64,000 nt of DNA from Lacrimispora amygdalina (GCF_003432035.1 NZ_QOHO01000049.1:1-64000); one strand, 5' to 3'. Shown: positions 34,647-43,294, counted from the first letter of the stretch. Numbers and translations are program-made. The notes: generated by a model from the sequence alone, not told the origin.

Positions 34647-35585
34647 CTATGCTTCTGTTATAATGGTACCTGCTTTATCATCCAGGCTTTCTTCTGCTTT
34701 TTCCAGGGAAGTAATGATCGCTTTCCGGTTTCTGCCATGTTCAATGAAATCCAGGGAGGCCTCAATCTTTGGAAGCATGGAGGCGGATTCGAACTGATTG
34801 TCCTCAATATAAGCAACAGCTTCCTTAATGCTCATGCGGCCGATTGGACTTGCCTCCGGTTTTCCGAAGTTTAAGGTAACGTTATCCACGTTTGTTAAAA
34901 TCATCAGAACATCGGCATCAATTTCTTTTGCCAGCAGTCCGGCAGCTCTGTCCTTTTCAATCACAGCACTGGCGCCCTTTAAGTAGCAGCCCTGTTCCAT
35001 AACAGGAATGCCGCCGCCTCCGCAGGCGATCACAATCTGATCTGCATCCATAACTGCCTTTATGATATCAATCTCAACGATAGAAACTGGCTTTGGGGAA
35101 GCGACAACTCTGCGGAATCCTTTGCCCGGAACCTCTTCCACATAGTTTCCTTTTTCCTCTTCTTCCTTTGCTTCCTCTGCAGACATGAAACGGCCGATGG
35201 GCTTCATGGGTGTATAGAAAGCCTCGTCATATGGGTTTACCATCATCTGGGTTAAAATCGTAGCTACGGATTTATAGATGCCCCGGGTCATGAGTTCTGC
35301 ACGGATGCCGTTTTGTAAGTCGTAGCCGATGTATCCCTGGCTCATGGCAGAACAGACAGACATGGGGGCGCAGGTGTATCCATCATGCTGTTTTCCGAAT
35401 TCATTCATTGCAGTGTGGATCATTCCAACCTGGGGAGCATTGCTGTGAGTAACGGCCACCTGCCAGCCGGACTGAATAAAATCTGCAATTACTTTGGCAG
35501 TGCGGGCAACTGCCGTCTTCTGTTCCGGAAGGTTTGTTCCCAAAGCATGATGTCCCAAAGCTATCACAATACGTTTTTTTGCCAT
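34647..35585 (-). CDS. Carbamate kinase-like amino acid kinase
   Basis: A 312-residue amino-acid-kinase fold protein close to ArcC. It has VIALGHHALGTNLPEQ (the first glycine-rich loop, with HH where ArcC usually has GN), THSNAPQVG, VASPKPVSIVEID and ACGGGGIPV, and the C-terminal MLPKIEASLDFI. Carbamate kinase makes ATP from carbamoyl phosphate in fermentation of arginine, agmatine or allantoin-type substrates. The ATG at 35585 with GAGAGG upstream gives MAKKRIVIALG. The gene stands alone; the ornithine carbamoyltransferase gene is 21 kb away with its own promoter. Confidence 0.9.
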   Translation of the reverse strand: MAKKRIVIALGHHALGTNLPEQKTAVARTAKVIADFIQSGWQVAVTHSNAPQVGMIHTAMNEFGKQHDGYTCAPMSVCSAMSQGYIGYDLQNGIRAELMTRGIYKSVATILTQMMVNPYDEAFYTPMKPIGRFMSAEEAKEEEEKGNYVEEVPGKGFRRVVASPKPVSIVEIDIIKAVMDADQIVIACGGGGIPVMEQGCYLKGASAVIEKDRAAGLLAKEIDADVLMILTNVDNVTLNFGKPEASPIGRMSIKEAVAYIEDNQFESASMLPKIEASLDFIEHGRNRKAIITSLEKAEESLDDKAGTIITEA

Positions 35586-35633
35586 ATCATTTCCTCTCAG
35601 TTTCATGTAGTTTTAATCAGAAATTATAAAGAC

Positions 35634-35662
35634 ATTATATTATCAGCGGAAAAAAAAAGCAA
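35634..35662 (-). promoter_or_regulatory. Sigma-A promoter of the carbamate kinase-like gene
   Basis: On the minus strand TTGCTT (35657-35662), 17 bases and a perfect TATAAT (35634-35639). Confidence 0.78.
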
Positions 35663-35759
35663 CCGCTTTCGGGTATACAGGAATATGAGAAAAGATTTCA
35701 ATAGATTTTAGAAATATTTTTAAAAAAATTAAGTAGATATCCTGAAATCAGGTGGTATA

Positions 35760-36551
35760 ATGTTTAAGAAGATACAGAAAATGAAAGGACAGGTACTTAT
35801 GATAATACTCATTCTGCATCTGATTCTTCCTTTGTTTACCTATACGTTAGCCACCACTTTCCTGTATTTGGCGGTGCCGTTGGAACCTCTTTTTGCTACG
35901 GGATTATCTGCAGTACTGAATATTCCGGTCTTGCTGTGGGTCTATTTTTATGATCAGAAAAACAGGGGATATTCACTGACAGAGAGTTTTAAGCTTACAA
36001 ACAGTCCTGTTTCCATATGTCTGCTTGGAGCCGCTCTTTGCATTCTGGGCAATTCGGTAGTGGAAGTCATGGGACTGACCAGGATATCAAAGGCATATCA
36101 GGAAGCGGCGAATGCCCTGTATTCCCCGCCGTTTGCGCTGCAGCTTCTGGCTTCCGGTTTTGTTATTCCGGCAGCAGAGGAACTGATTTTCAGAGGGATG
36201 ATATTTGCTTCCCTTCGGGATAAATTTTCGTTTGGGCTTTCGGCTGTCATATCAGCCGGCTTATTTGGACTTTACCATGGAAATCTTCCCCAGGGAGTAT
36301 ATGCTTTTTTAATCGGTCTTGCGGCAGCCTGGCTTTATGAGAGAACAAAAGCCCTGTCAGCAGCCTTCATGCTTCATATCCCGGCTAATTTACTTTCGCT
36401 TTTCATAACCAACACGAAGCTGTCCGGATTACTGTTTCAAAGGGGACATGCTGCCGTGACTGTGGCTGTTGTAGCTGCGGCAGTTGTTGTGACTGTATTT
36501 TGTATTGTCCGGATTTATTGGAAAAACAACCTAAAGGAGGATATTGTGTGA
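35760..36551 (+). CDS. CPBP-family intramembrane metalloprotease
   Basis: A 263-residue membrane protein with about seven to eight hydrophobic segments. It has the three CPBP/Abi motifs: EELIFRG near residue 140, FGLYHGNLPQG near 171 and HIPANLLS near 204. Such proteases cleave membrane substrates; some protect against bacteriocins. The start is uncertain. ATG 35760 has AGGTGG only five bases upstream and overlaps a TATAAT-like string. ATG 35799, with AAAGGACAGG upstream, is an alternative that would remove 13 residues. Its stop overlaps the GTG of the glycosyltransferase gene. Confidence 0.88.
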   Translation: MFKKIQKMKGQVLMIILILHLILPLFTYTLATTFLYLAVPLEPLFATGLSAVLNIPVLLWVYFYDQKNRGYSLTESFKLTNSPVSICLLGAALCILGNSVVEVMGLTRISKAYQEAANALYSPPFALQLLASGFVIPAAEELIFRGMIFASLRDKFSFGLSAVISAGLFGLYHGNLPQGVYAFLIGLAAAWLYERTKALSAAFMLHIPANLLSLFITNTKLSGLLFQRGHAAVTVAVVAAAVVVTVFCIVRIYWKNNLKEDIV

Positions 36552-37567
36552 AACTCTTATCTGTAGCAATTCCATGTTATAATTCAGAAGCCTATATGAG
36601 GAACTGTATCGATTCCCTGCTGCCAGGCGGAGAAGAGGTGGAGATCCTTATTGTAGATGACGGTTCAGTAAAGGACCGTACAGCCGAAATTGCAGATGAA
36701 TATGAACGGAATTATCCGGGAATCTGCAGGGCCATCCATCAGGAGAATGGCGGACATGGAGAAGCGGTTAATGCAGGATTAAGGAATGCATCCGGAATCT
36801 ATTTTAAGGTAGTGGACAGCGATGACTGGGTGGATGAATCAGCTTATATGGAAATTCTCAATACGCTCAGGCATTTTGTATACGGTGAAAAGACACTTGA
36901 CATGCTGGTGAGCAATTTTGTATATGAAAAACAGGGATCAAAAAGGAAAAAGGTAATGAATTACCGGACTGCACTCCCGGAGAATGAACTGATAGACTGG
37001 GACGACGTAAAGGTATTTATACTGGGACAATACATTCTTATGCACTCTGTCATTTACAGGACCGAGCTTTTAAGACAGTGCGGTCTGGAACTGCCCAAAC
37101 ATACCTTTTACGTAGATAATATTTTTGTATATCAGCCGCTTCCCCATGTGAAGACCATGTATTATTTAAACGTGAACTTTTACCGCTATTTCATAGGCAG
37201 GGAGGACCAGTCAGTCAATGAACAGATTATGATTGGAAGGATTGATCAGCAGATCCGTGTAACAAAGCTGATGCTTTCCTATTATGACGTCATGAAGATA
37301 AAACAGCGCAAGCTTCGCCGTTACATGGTAAGGTATTTAGAGATTATGATGGTAATAACCTCCATTCTTGCAATCAAGTCCGGAACAGAGGAAAATATGG
37401 AGAAAAAGAAAGAATTATGGCAGAGCCTTCGAAAACAGAATTTAAAACTCTATCTAAGGCTTCGTTACGGATTTCTGGGACAGGGAGTCAATCTGCCGGG
37501 CAAGGGCGGGATGAAATTCCCCATCGCCATTTATAAAATGACTCAGAAATTTTTTGGCTTTAATTAA
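36548..37567 (+). CDS. Family 2 glycosyltransferase
   Basis: A 339-residue cytoplasmic GT-A enzyme. It opens VKLLSVAIPCYNSEAYMRNCIDSLL and has ILIVDDGSVKDRT and the metal-binding FKVVDSDDWVD. No transmembrane tail is clear. The GTG at 36548, with AAAGGAGG eight bases upstream, overlaps the CPBP stop (GTGTGA). Donor and acceptor sugars are unknown; the likely role is in cell-surface polysaccharide or glycolipid assembly. A terminator follows. Confidence 0.92.
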   Translation: MKLLSVAIPCYNSEAYMRNCIDSLLPGGEEVEILIVDDGSVKDRTAEIADEYERNYPGICRAIHQENGGHGEAVNAGLRNASGIYFKVVDSDDWVDESAYMEILNTLRHFVYGEKTLDMLVSNFVYEKQGSKRKKVMNYRTALPENELIDWDDVKVFILGQYILMHSVIYRTELLRQCGLELPKHTFYVDNIFVYQPLPHVKTMYYLNVNFYRYFIGREDQSVNEQIMIGRIDQQIRVTKLMLSYYDVMKIKQRKLRRYMVRYLEIMMVITSILAIKSGTEENMEKKKELWQSLRKQNLKLYLRLRYGFLGQGVNLPGKGGMKFPIAIYKMTQKFFGFN

Positions 37568-37573
37568 TATGAG

Positions 37574-37613
37574 TAAAAAAAAGACCTCCCCGGCGTGGGG
37601 AAGGCCTTTTTTT
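37574..37613. terminator. Bidirectional terminator between convergent genes
   Basis: A-run, GACCTCCCC, a short loop, GGGGAAGGCC and a T-run form an imperfect strong stem. It is shared by the glycosyltransferase gene and the convergent PAP2-like gene. Confidence 0.88.
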
Positions 37614-38274
37614 AACTGATTGCTTTTTCGGAAACCTTCTTTCTGTTTGGAACAAGGGAATCGGAATAAACAAACTGATACATGATATATGCCATGGCAA
37701 TGGAACCAAGACCGTCAAAAGCAGAATGCTGCTTTAAGAATACAGTTGCCAGGCAGATTGAAACCATTAAAACAAAGGATCCGGTTCTTAACAGCCCGTA
37801 TTTTTTCAAACGTTCACTCCGGCAGACTGCGATATGCACACAGATGGAATTGTACACATGTATGCTTGGAAATACATTGGTGCAGGTATCTGCAGAGTAG
37901 AGAAGATAAACAATTGCAGAAGGAATATTCTTATTCGGATCAACGAGCGGCCTGAAATCCGTTCCGTTTGGAAAGACGGTGCAGATTACAAGGCTTATGG
38001 TCATACCTGTAAACAGCATGGTGCACAGTCTGTAATATTCTTTTACATCATGAAAGAAAAAATAACAGATGGAAACTGCCACATAAGCAAACCACATCAG
38101 GTAAGGAATAATGAAATATTCATTAAACGGGATATAGTCATCAAGGGCTATATGCATGATATGGTAGTTGCTGGTCACCGTTTTTTCCAGGTAGAAAAAC
38201 CATGGTAAATAGAGGAAGGCGTAGCTGAGAAACCATACATGCCGGTATTTCGTTAATAACTGTTTTATATTCAT
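37612..38274 (-). CDS. PAP2-like membrane phosphatase
   Basis: A 220-residue protein with about six transmembrane segments. The PAP2 superfamily pattern is partly visible: NVFPSIHVYNS (motif 2, Ser and His) and LKQHSAFDGLGS (motif 3, His and Asp). Motif 1 is degenerate (FRPLVDPNK). It may dephosphorylate or exchange lipid phosphates such as undecaprenyl or phosphatidyl species. ATG 38274 (MNIKQLL) has GAAGG nine bases upstream and is preferred over the ATG at 38283. It is transcribed from a TTGTAC-N17-TATAAT promoter. Confidence 0.82.
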   Translation of the reverse strand: MNIKQLLTKYRHVWFLSYAFLYLPWFFYLEKTVTSNYHIMHIALDDYIPFNEYFIIPYLMWFAYVAVSICYFFFHDVKEYYRLCTMLFTGMTISLVICTVFPNGTDFRPLVDPNKNIPSAIVYLLYSADTCTNVFPSIHVYNSICVHIAVCRSERLKKYGLLRTGSFVLMVSICLATVFLKQHSAFDGLGSIAMAYIMYQFVYSDSLVPNRKKVSEKAIS

Positions 38275-38326
38275 AAAAGACATCCTTCTTAACTGTGTGT
38301 GGAATGATAATAATCAACTTTTGAGG

Positions 38327-38355
38327 ATTATATCACACTCGTTTTGTCAGTACAA
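38327..38355 (-). promoter_or_regulatory. Sigma-A promoter of PAP2-like gene
   Basis: On the minus strand TTGTAC (38350-38355), 17 bases and TATAAT (38327-38332). Confidence 0.7.
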
Positions 38356-38434
38356 TAGTATTTCAGAAATGTTAATATTTTATTCAGTAAAGGTTTCGAA
38401 TCATGTATGTAAATATAATCTTTTTATAAAACAG

Positions 38435-38463
38435 TTGATAGACGGTCCATCTTTGTGTATAGT
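38435..38463 (+). promoter_or_regulatory. Sigma-A promoter of small export protein gene
   Basis: TTGATA (38435-38440), 17 bases and TATAGT (38458-38463), 31 bases before the ATG. Confidence 0.7.
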
Positions 38464-38494
38464 ATAAAAGCAGACTTTTTTATGAAAGGAATAG

Positions 38495-38977
38495 ATGATG
38501 TTACAAAAATATATAACGGTATTTTTAATTTCCATGGTTCCGCTTATAGAACTAAGGGGAGCGATTCCTTACTCTGCAGTGATGGGACTGCCTTTGTTCC
38601 AGTCCTACCTTGTTGCGATAATCGGCAATCTGCTTCCTGTACCTGTTATCTATCTGTTTGCCAGGAGGGTTCTTGAGTGGGGAGCAGATAAGCCGGTAAT
38701 CGGCGGCTTCTTTACGTGGTGTCTGGAAAAAGGAAAGCGCGGCGGAGAAAAACTGCAGGCGAAAGCCGGAAGGGGACTGTTCATTGCTCTTTTGATATTT
38801 GTTGGAATCCCTCTTCCTGGTACCGGTGCCTGGACTGGCACATTGGCAGCCAGCCTGCTTGATATTGATTTTAAATCCAGTATTTTAGCTGTGATGGGAG
38901 GCGTTCTGATGGCGGGAGTTATTATGGGACTTGCCAGTGCAGGTGTGCTTGGAGCGCTTCGGTCCGTCATATTTTAA
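38495..38977 (+). CDS. Small multidrug export family (COG2426) membrane protein
   Basis: A 160-residue protein with four to five hydrophobic segments. It begins MVPLIELRGAIPYSAVMGLPL, and later has IFVGIPLPGTGAWTGTLAASLL, the recognisable core of the Sm_multidrug_ex family (related to SNARE-associated/DedA-like re-entrant proteins). The family name overstates what is known; transport has rarely been shown. AAAGGA precedes ATG 38495 (an adjacent ATG at 38498 is equally usable). A NUDIX hydrolase gene follows after 24 bases, probably in the same operon. Confidence 0.88.
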   Translation: MMLQKYITVFLISMVPLIELRGAIPYSAVMGLPLFQSYLVAIIGNLLPVPVIYLFARRVLEWGADKPVIGGFFTWCLEKGKRGGEKLQAKAGRGLFIALLIFVGIPLPGTGAWTGTLAASLLDIDFKSSILAVMGGVLMAGVIMGLASAGVLGALRSVIF

Positions 38978-39001
38978 AAAACTGGTAGGAAGAAGGGCAG
39001 A

Positions 39002-39673
39002 ATGGAACGAAAGAATGAAGAAGGGCTGACGGAAAAAGAGTTTCTTTTACAATACCGTCCGGGAGATTACGAACGCCCGTCGGTAACGGTGGATATGCTG
39101 ATATTTGCATGGGACCAGGAGGAGTCAAAGACAGATATTCTTCTTATCAAACGGAAAAATCACCCCTGCATAGGCCAGTGGGCGATTCCGGGAGGATTTG
39201 TGAACATGGATGAATCTCTGGAAGAAGCAGCCGCCAGAGAACTGTTTGAAGAAACCGGGTTAAAAGGAATCTATATGGAACAGCTTTATACCTGGGGCGG
39301 CGTAAAGCGGGATCCCAGGACCAGAGTGATTTCCGTTTCTTACTTAGCTGCTGTACCAAAGGATCAGCTGACTGTACAGGCCGGTGATGATGCCAAAAAG
39401 GCGTGTTGGTTTGAAGTAAAGAAAAAGAAGCTTTCCGACCTTGAGAACGGAGCAACCTATGCGCTTACCATAGAGAATGAGGACGAACATATTTTTATCA
39501 GCTATCGGATCACGGAGACGTTTGAACGGGATGGCCTGATGTGGAAGAGAGATGTTGACATTGAACTTCTTCCTGCAATTGACATGTTAGACCAGGAAAA
39601 GCTGGCCTTTGACCATGCGGAGATTTTAAATATTGCCATGGACAGGCTGGAAGAGTTGGAAAAAGAGGATTAA
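39002..39673 (+). CDS. NUDIX hydrolase
   Basis: A 223-residue NUDIX protein. The Nudix box GGFVNMDESLEEAAARELFEETGL lies at about residues 62-84 (family pattern GX5EX7REUXEEXGU). The segment preceding it (DILLIKRKNHPCIGQWAIPGG) and the C-terminal LAFDHAEILNIAMDRL are typical of ADP-ribose pyrophosphatase-like members. The C-terminal part is too short for a full NrtR-type DNA-binding domain. It hydrolyses a nucleoside diphosphate linked compound, exact substrate unknown. Likely co-transcribed with the membrane protein upstream. Confidence 0.93.
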   Translation: MERKNEEGLTEKEFLLQYRPGDYERPSVTVDMLIFAWDQEESKTDILLIKRKNHPCIGQWAIPGGFVNMDESLEEAAARELFEETGLKGIYMEQLYTWGGVKRDPRTRVISVSYLAAVPKDQLTVQAGDDAKKACWFEVKKKKLSDLENGATYALTIENEDEHIFISYRITETFERDGLMWKRDVDIELLPAIDMLDQEKLAFDHAEILNIAMDRLEELEKED

Positions 39674-39693
39674 TTCAGGATATTTTACAGGTT

Positions 39694-39725
39694 ATGCATC
39701 ACTTTTATGAGTGGTGCATTTTTTT
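39694..39725 (+). terminator. Rho-independent terminator after NUDIX gene
   Basis: ATGCATCAC (39694-39702) pairs with GTGGTGCAT (39711-39719), with one wobble pair, followed by a run of seven T. Confidence 0.85.
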
Positions 39726-39740
39726 GGATTGTAAGAAAAT

Positions 39741-39769
39741 TTTAAGCAGAATTTACTGGATTATATGAT
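39741..39769 (+). promoter_or_regulatory. Probable promoter of D,D-carboxypeptidase gene
   Basis: TTTAAG (39741-39746), 17 bases and TATGAT (39764-39769). Confidence 0.5.
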
Positions 39770-39818
39770 ATACTGATAAAAGAAAAAACAGGCAGAAAGA
39801 TACAGGAGACAATAGGCT

Positions 39819-41039
39819 ATGACAAAAAACACATGCAGATTAATGAGTCTGGTAATAAGCTTTTCCATGATGGCATCCGGCATCTCTTACGCAACCGTGA
39901 TACCTACGGTTTCGCCCTTTCCAGGCTCCGCACAGGAGACACAGGCAGCAGCCGGACCGGGTGCTGCTATAAGCGGACAGGCAGACCAGAACAAAGACAG
40001 CCAGAAACCCGCACCTGCTTCCACAGCGGCATCCACAGACACTTCCACAGCCGCTTCTACAGTAAGTGTGCCCCAGATTTCTTCAGAGGGAGCAGTATTA
40101 ATGGATGCCGATACCGGCACACTCCTTTATTCCAAAAACAGTGAGTCCAAGTATTATCCGGCCAGCATTACAAAACTGATGACGGCGCTGCTGGTGGCAG
40201 AACGGACCAGCCTTTCGGATACCGTTACTTTCTCGAAGGCAGCCACGACCAATCTGGAAGCAGGGGCGGTCACCTTAAATATGACGGAAGGCGATAAGCT
40301 CACAGTGGAGCAGTGTCTCTATGGTCTTATGCTCAAGTCCGCCAATGATGTTGCAAATGGTCTGGCTGAGCATGTATCCGGCAGCGTCAGCTCCTTTGCC
40401 CAGCTGATGAATGCCAAAGCGAAAGAACTTGGCTGTACCAATACTAATTTTGTCAATCCCAACGGTCTTAATAATTCCAATCATTATACAACACCGCATG
40501 ATATGGCGCTGATTGCAAAAGCTGCCTTTCAAAACAGTGTGGTAAGAAACGTGTGCTCTACTGTCCGCTATCAGATTCCAGCCACCAAGAAGGCAGGCGC
40601 CAGAACCGTAACCATGGGACATAAGATGATTAATTCCTCCGACTCCCGTTATTATCCCGGTGTGGTGGGCGGAAAGACAGGTTTTACATCTCTGGCAGGC
40701 AATACACTGGTTACATATGCGGAAAAGAATGGATCCCGTTTAATTGTAGTGATCATGAAAAGCAAATCAACTCATTATGAGGATACCAAAGCTCTTCTTG
40801 ATTATGGCTTTGCCTTAAAAGCGACTGGAAGCAGCAATTTAAAAGCGTCTGCTTCCACCGGCTGGCTGCAGTCAGGTGATAAGTGGTATTATTACCGGCA
40901 GGATGGGACCATGGCATGCAATTACTGGGTGAAAACCAATGAGAAGTGGTATTATCTTGGCAGTGACGGTGTTATGTTAAAGGATACGGTTACACCGGAT
41001 GGATACCGCCTCGATTCATCTGGTGTCTGGATCTCCTGA
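39819..41039 (+). CDS. Secreted D-alanyl-D-alanine carboxypeptidase with cell-wall-binding repeats
   Basis: A 406-residue penicillin-binding protein of the DacA/S11 type. It has a signal peptide (about 1-26) and a Ser/Thr/Ala/Pro-rich linker (about 38-85), then the catalytic domain: SxxK as Ser116-Lys119 (SITK), SxN as Ser174-Asn176 (SAN) and KTG at Lys286. Instead of the usual membrane-anchoring amphipathic helix, the C-terminus carries about two choline/cell-wall-binding-type repeats (GWLQSGDKWYYYRQDGTM, YWVKTNEKWYYLGSDGVM). It trims the terminal D-Ala of peptidoglycan pentapeptides. It is a single gene between two terminators. Confidence 0.93.
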   Translation: MTKNTCRLMSLVISFSMMASGISYATVIPTVSPFPGSAQETQAAAGPGAAISGQADQNKDSQKPAPASTAASTDTSTAASTVSVPQISSEGAVLMDADTGTLLYSKNSESKYYPASITKLMTALLVAERTSLSDTVTFSKAATTNLEAGAVTLNMTEGDKLTVEQCLYGLMLKSANDVANGLAEHVSGSVSSFAQLMNAKAKELGCTNTNFVNPNGLNNSNHYTTPHDMALIAKAAFQNSVVRNVCSTVRYQIPATKKAGARTVTMGHKMINSSDSRYYPGVVGGKTGFTSLAGNTLVTYAEKNGSRLIVVIMKSKSTHYEDTKALLDYGFALKATGSSNLKASASTGWLQSGDKWYYYRQDGTMACNYWVKTNEKWYYLGSDGVMLKDTVTPDGYRLDSSGVWIS

Positions 41040-41050
41040 GATGGTTGAAA

Positions 41051-41086
41051 CATGAAAAAAAGAGCCTTCCGGCTCTTTTTTTCATG
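41051..41086. terminator. Perfect 16-bp bidirectional terminator
   Basis: CATGAAAAAAAGAGCC (41051-41066), loop TTCC and its exact complement (41071-41086). It serves the carboxypeptidase gene and the convergent XRE-family gene. Confidence 0.93.
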
Positions 41087-41111
41087 CCAAATCCCCTGAA
41101 GGAAAAGCCTG

Positions 41112-41363
41112 TTATTTATTTTCCTCTGGGTCAGTATTACAGGTTATGTCTGCTGCCTCGCAAATATCGGCCCGATATTCCATAATTTCTTCCACGCCGC
41201 AGTTTAAAATTTTGCAAAGCATGTCAATCGTATGAGTCGATACGAAATTGTTTTTCTTAAGCCGTCCGATTTGTCCGGCACTGACCTTGCAATATTTGAT
41301 CAGATGATACTGGCTGACGTTTTTCTTTTTCATGGTTTCCCAAAGTCTGTCATAAACAATCAT
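41112..41363 (-). CDS. XRE-family helix-turn-helix regulator
   Basis: An 83-residue Cro/CI-type DNA-binding protein: SQYHLIKYCKVSAGQIGRLKKNNFVSTHTIDMLCKILNC spans the helix-turn-helix (residues about 17-55). A short tail of about 25 residues with several Cys and acidic residues follows. GAGGTG precedes the ATG. Small stand-alone members of this type are common in clostridia. It may regulate itself or the divergent metallophosphoesterase gene; nothing in sequence fixes the targets. Confidence 0.88.
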   Translation of the reverse strand: MIVYDRLWETMKKKNVSQYHLIKYCKVSAGQIGRLKKNNFVSTHTIDMLCKILNCGVEEIMEYRADICEAADITCNTDPEENK

Positions 41364-41471
41364 AGTTAGTCACCTCACACTCTTATTAAACCGTGATTAT
41401 CCAGTATTGCATATTATCCATAATTGGTATCCATTATACGGGTTTCGGATGCAATTATAAAAGCCTTTTAC

Positions 41472-41501
41472 TTGACGCAGACGTGTTATTCATTGTATGA
41501 T
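41472..41501 (+). promoter_or_regulatory. Sigma-A promoter of metallophosphoesterase gene
   Basis: TTGACG (41472-41477), 18 bases and TATGAT (41496-41501). Confidence 0.65.
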
Positions 41502-41532
41502 GAAAAGACAGCAAAAAAAGGAATGAGAAAAG

Positions 41533-42408
41533 ATGAGGAATAAACAGATGTGGTTTGCTGCCGGAGTTTTTTGTGCTGCTGCAGGCGCAGTATCATTGCT
41601 GCGATCTGAATACGAGAGAGAACAGCTTTCTGTAGAGAGGACAGTTGTAAAAAGCAGTAAGATCGGAAAAAACTTAAGGCTGGTATTCCTTTCGGATCTT
41701 CACAGTCACTGTTTTGGAGCAGACAATGAGAGACTGCTAAAGACGATTGATCATGTGAATCCGGATGTGGTGCTTGTCGGCGGTGATATGATGGTGGTAA
41801 AGAAAACAGCAGATACATCGGTCAGTTTAAGACTGATGGAGAAGCTGACGTCCCGTTATCCCGTTTTTTACGGCAACGGGAATCATGAAAACCGGATGGA
41901 CCGGGAGCGTTTCGTTTACGGTGACCAGTATGATACGTATGAGAACAGCTTAAAAAAGCTTGGCGTGATTGTTTTAAGAGACCGGACGGAATTATACCGG
42001 AAGGATATTGCGATTACAGGTGTTGATTTAAAGGAAGGGTGCTATAAGGATTTTCGTCCGGAGCGTCTTCTTCCAGTTGAACTGGAACAAAAAGCAGGGA
42101 AGGCATCAAAAGAACGGTATCAGATTCTATTGTCCCATTCCCCCCTTTATTTTCCGGCTTATCAGGGATGGGGGGCGGATTTGACCCTTTGCGGTCATTT
42201 TCATGGGGGTACCATACGCCTTCCGTTTCTGGGAGGAGTCATGACCCCTCAATACCAGTTTTTTAACCCCTGCTGTGCAGGGACGTTTCAGAAAGATGAG
42301 AAATACATGATTGTAAGCAGGGGCCTGGGAACCCACTCCATTAACATCCGGCTGAATAACAAGCCCCAGGTGGTGGTGGTTGATTTAAAACCCAAATCCT
42401 TAATTTGA
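41533..42408 (+). CDS. Membrane-anchored metallophosphoesterase (YkuE-like)
   Basis: A 291-residue protein with one N-terminal hydrophobic segment (MWFAAGVFCAAAGAVSLL). The calcineurin-like metal site follows: SDLHSH, GGDMM, GNHEN, LSHSP and CGHFHGG. The layout matches YkuE-like phosphoesterases that act at the membrane, with reported lipid-related roles (for example UDP-2,3-diacylglucosamine-like hydrolases); the actual substrate is unknown. It has its own promoter. The gap of 79 bases to scpA holds a new promoter, so it is likely monocistronic. Confidence 0.92.
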   Translation: MRNKQMWFAAGVFCAAAGAVSLLRSEYEREQLSVERTVVKSSKIGKNLRLVFLSDLHSHCFGADNERLLKTIDHVNPDVVLVGGDMMVVKKTADTSVSLRLMEKLTSRYPVFYGNGNHENRMDRERFVYGDQYDTYENSLKKLGVIVLRDRTELYRKDIAITGVDLKEGCYKDFRPERLLPVELEQKAGKASKERYQILLSHSPLYFPAYQGWGADLTLCGHFHGGTIRLPFLGGVMTPQYQFFNPCCAGTFQKDEKYMIVSRGLGTHSINIRLNNKPQVVVVDLKPKSLI

Positions 42409-42420
42409 ACCTTCCATATG

Positions 42421-42449
42421 TTTACAGATTGGTCTGAATTTGGTATACT
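42421..42449 (+). promoter_or_regulatory. Sigma-A promoter of scpA operon
   Basis: TTTACA (42421-42426), 17 bases and TATACT (42444-42449), 38 bases before scpA. Confidence 0.75.
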
Positions 42450-42487
42450 GCTTTTTAGCATGTTTTCAATCTGCTTTGGAGGAATAT

Positions 42488-43294
42488 ATGGGAATCTCTT
42501 ATAAACTGGATAATTTCGAAGGACCGCTTGATCTGCTTCTTCACTTGATTGATAAAAACAAAGTGAATATTTATGACATTCCCATTGTGACTATTACAGA
42601 ACAGTATTTAGATTACATGAATCATATGGAAACTGAGGATTTGAATATTGTCAGCGAATTTCTTGTCATGGCTGCAACGCTCATTGACATTAAAGCGCGC
42701 ATGCTTCTTCCGAAAGAGATCAATGAAGAAGGGGAGGAAGAAGATCCAAGAGCAGAGCTTGTTGCCCGCCTTCTGGAATACAAATATTTTAAATATATGG
42801 CATCGGAGTTAAGAGACCGGGAGATAGGAGCCGACCGCCTGCTTTTTAAGACTCCTACTGTACCTGCACAGGTGGCAAAGTATGAGCCTCCCGTAGATTT
42901 AGACAAGCTTCTTGACGGACTTACCCTGGCAAAGCTGCAGGAAATTTTCCGTGCGGTGACGAAGCGGACGGAAGACCGGGTGGATCCCATCAGAAGCCGT
43001 TTTGGCAACATTCGCAAGGAAGCAGTAAGTCTGGAAGATAAGATAAAATCGGTTATGGATTTTGCCAGACGAAACCGGAAGTTTTCCTTTCGGAAGATGC
43101 TTGAGGGTCAGCCTGACAAGATTGAGGTAGTCGTAACTTTTTTAGCGCTTCTGGAACTCATGAAGATCGGTAAGATCACTTTGACCCAGGAGCATTTATT
43201 TGATGATATGATGATTGAAACCCTGGAGCCGGAAGGCGAGGAAGGGGAACTGGATTTTTCGGATCTGGGAGAGGAAGAGAAAGTCAATGGATAA
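42488..43294 (+). CDS. scpA: Segregation and condensation protein A
   Basis: A 268-residue kleisin of the bacterial SMC condensin. The N-terminal YKLDNFEGPLDLLLHLIDKNKVNIYDIPIVTITEQYL is diagnostic (quoted in joined pieces); an acidic middle and a C-terminal winged helix follow. It bridges the SMC heads and binds ScpB dimers to organise and segregate chromosomes. ATG 42488 follows GGAGGAATAT; the longer upstream frame runs through the promoter. It overlaps scpB by 8 bases. Confidence 0.96.
   Translation: MGISYKLDNFEGPLDLLLHLIDKNKVNIYDIPIVTITEQYLDYMNHMETEDLNIVSEFLVMAATLIDIKARMLLPKEINEEGEEEDPRAELVARLLEYKYFKYMASELRDREIGADRLLFKTPTVPAQVAKYEPPVDLDKLLDGLTLAKLQEIFRAVTKRTEDRVDPIRSRFGNIRKEAVSLEDKIKSVMDFARRNRKFSFRKMLEGQPDKIEVVVTFLALLELMKIGKITLTQEHLFDDMMIETLEPEGEEGELDFSDLGEEEKVNG

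Noticed and set aside
34605-34874. Plus-strand open frame inside the carbamate kinase-like gene
   Set aside because: Antisense shadow of a strongly supported minus-strand gene and of the terminator.
35754-35759. TATAAT just before the CPBP start as its promoter
   Set aside because: No acceptable -35 lies 17 bases upstream, and a start there would fall inside the gene unless the downstream ATG at 35799 is used.
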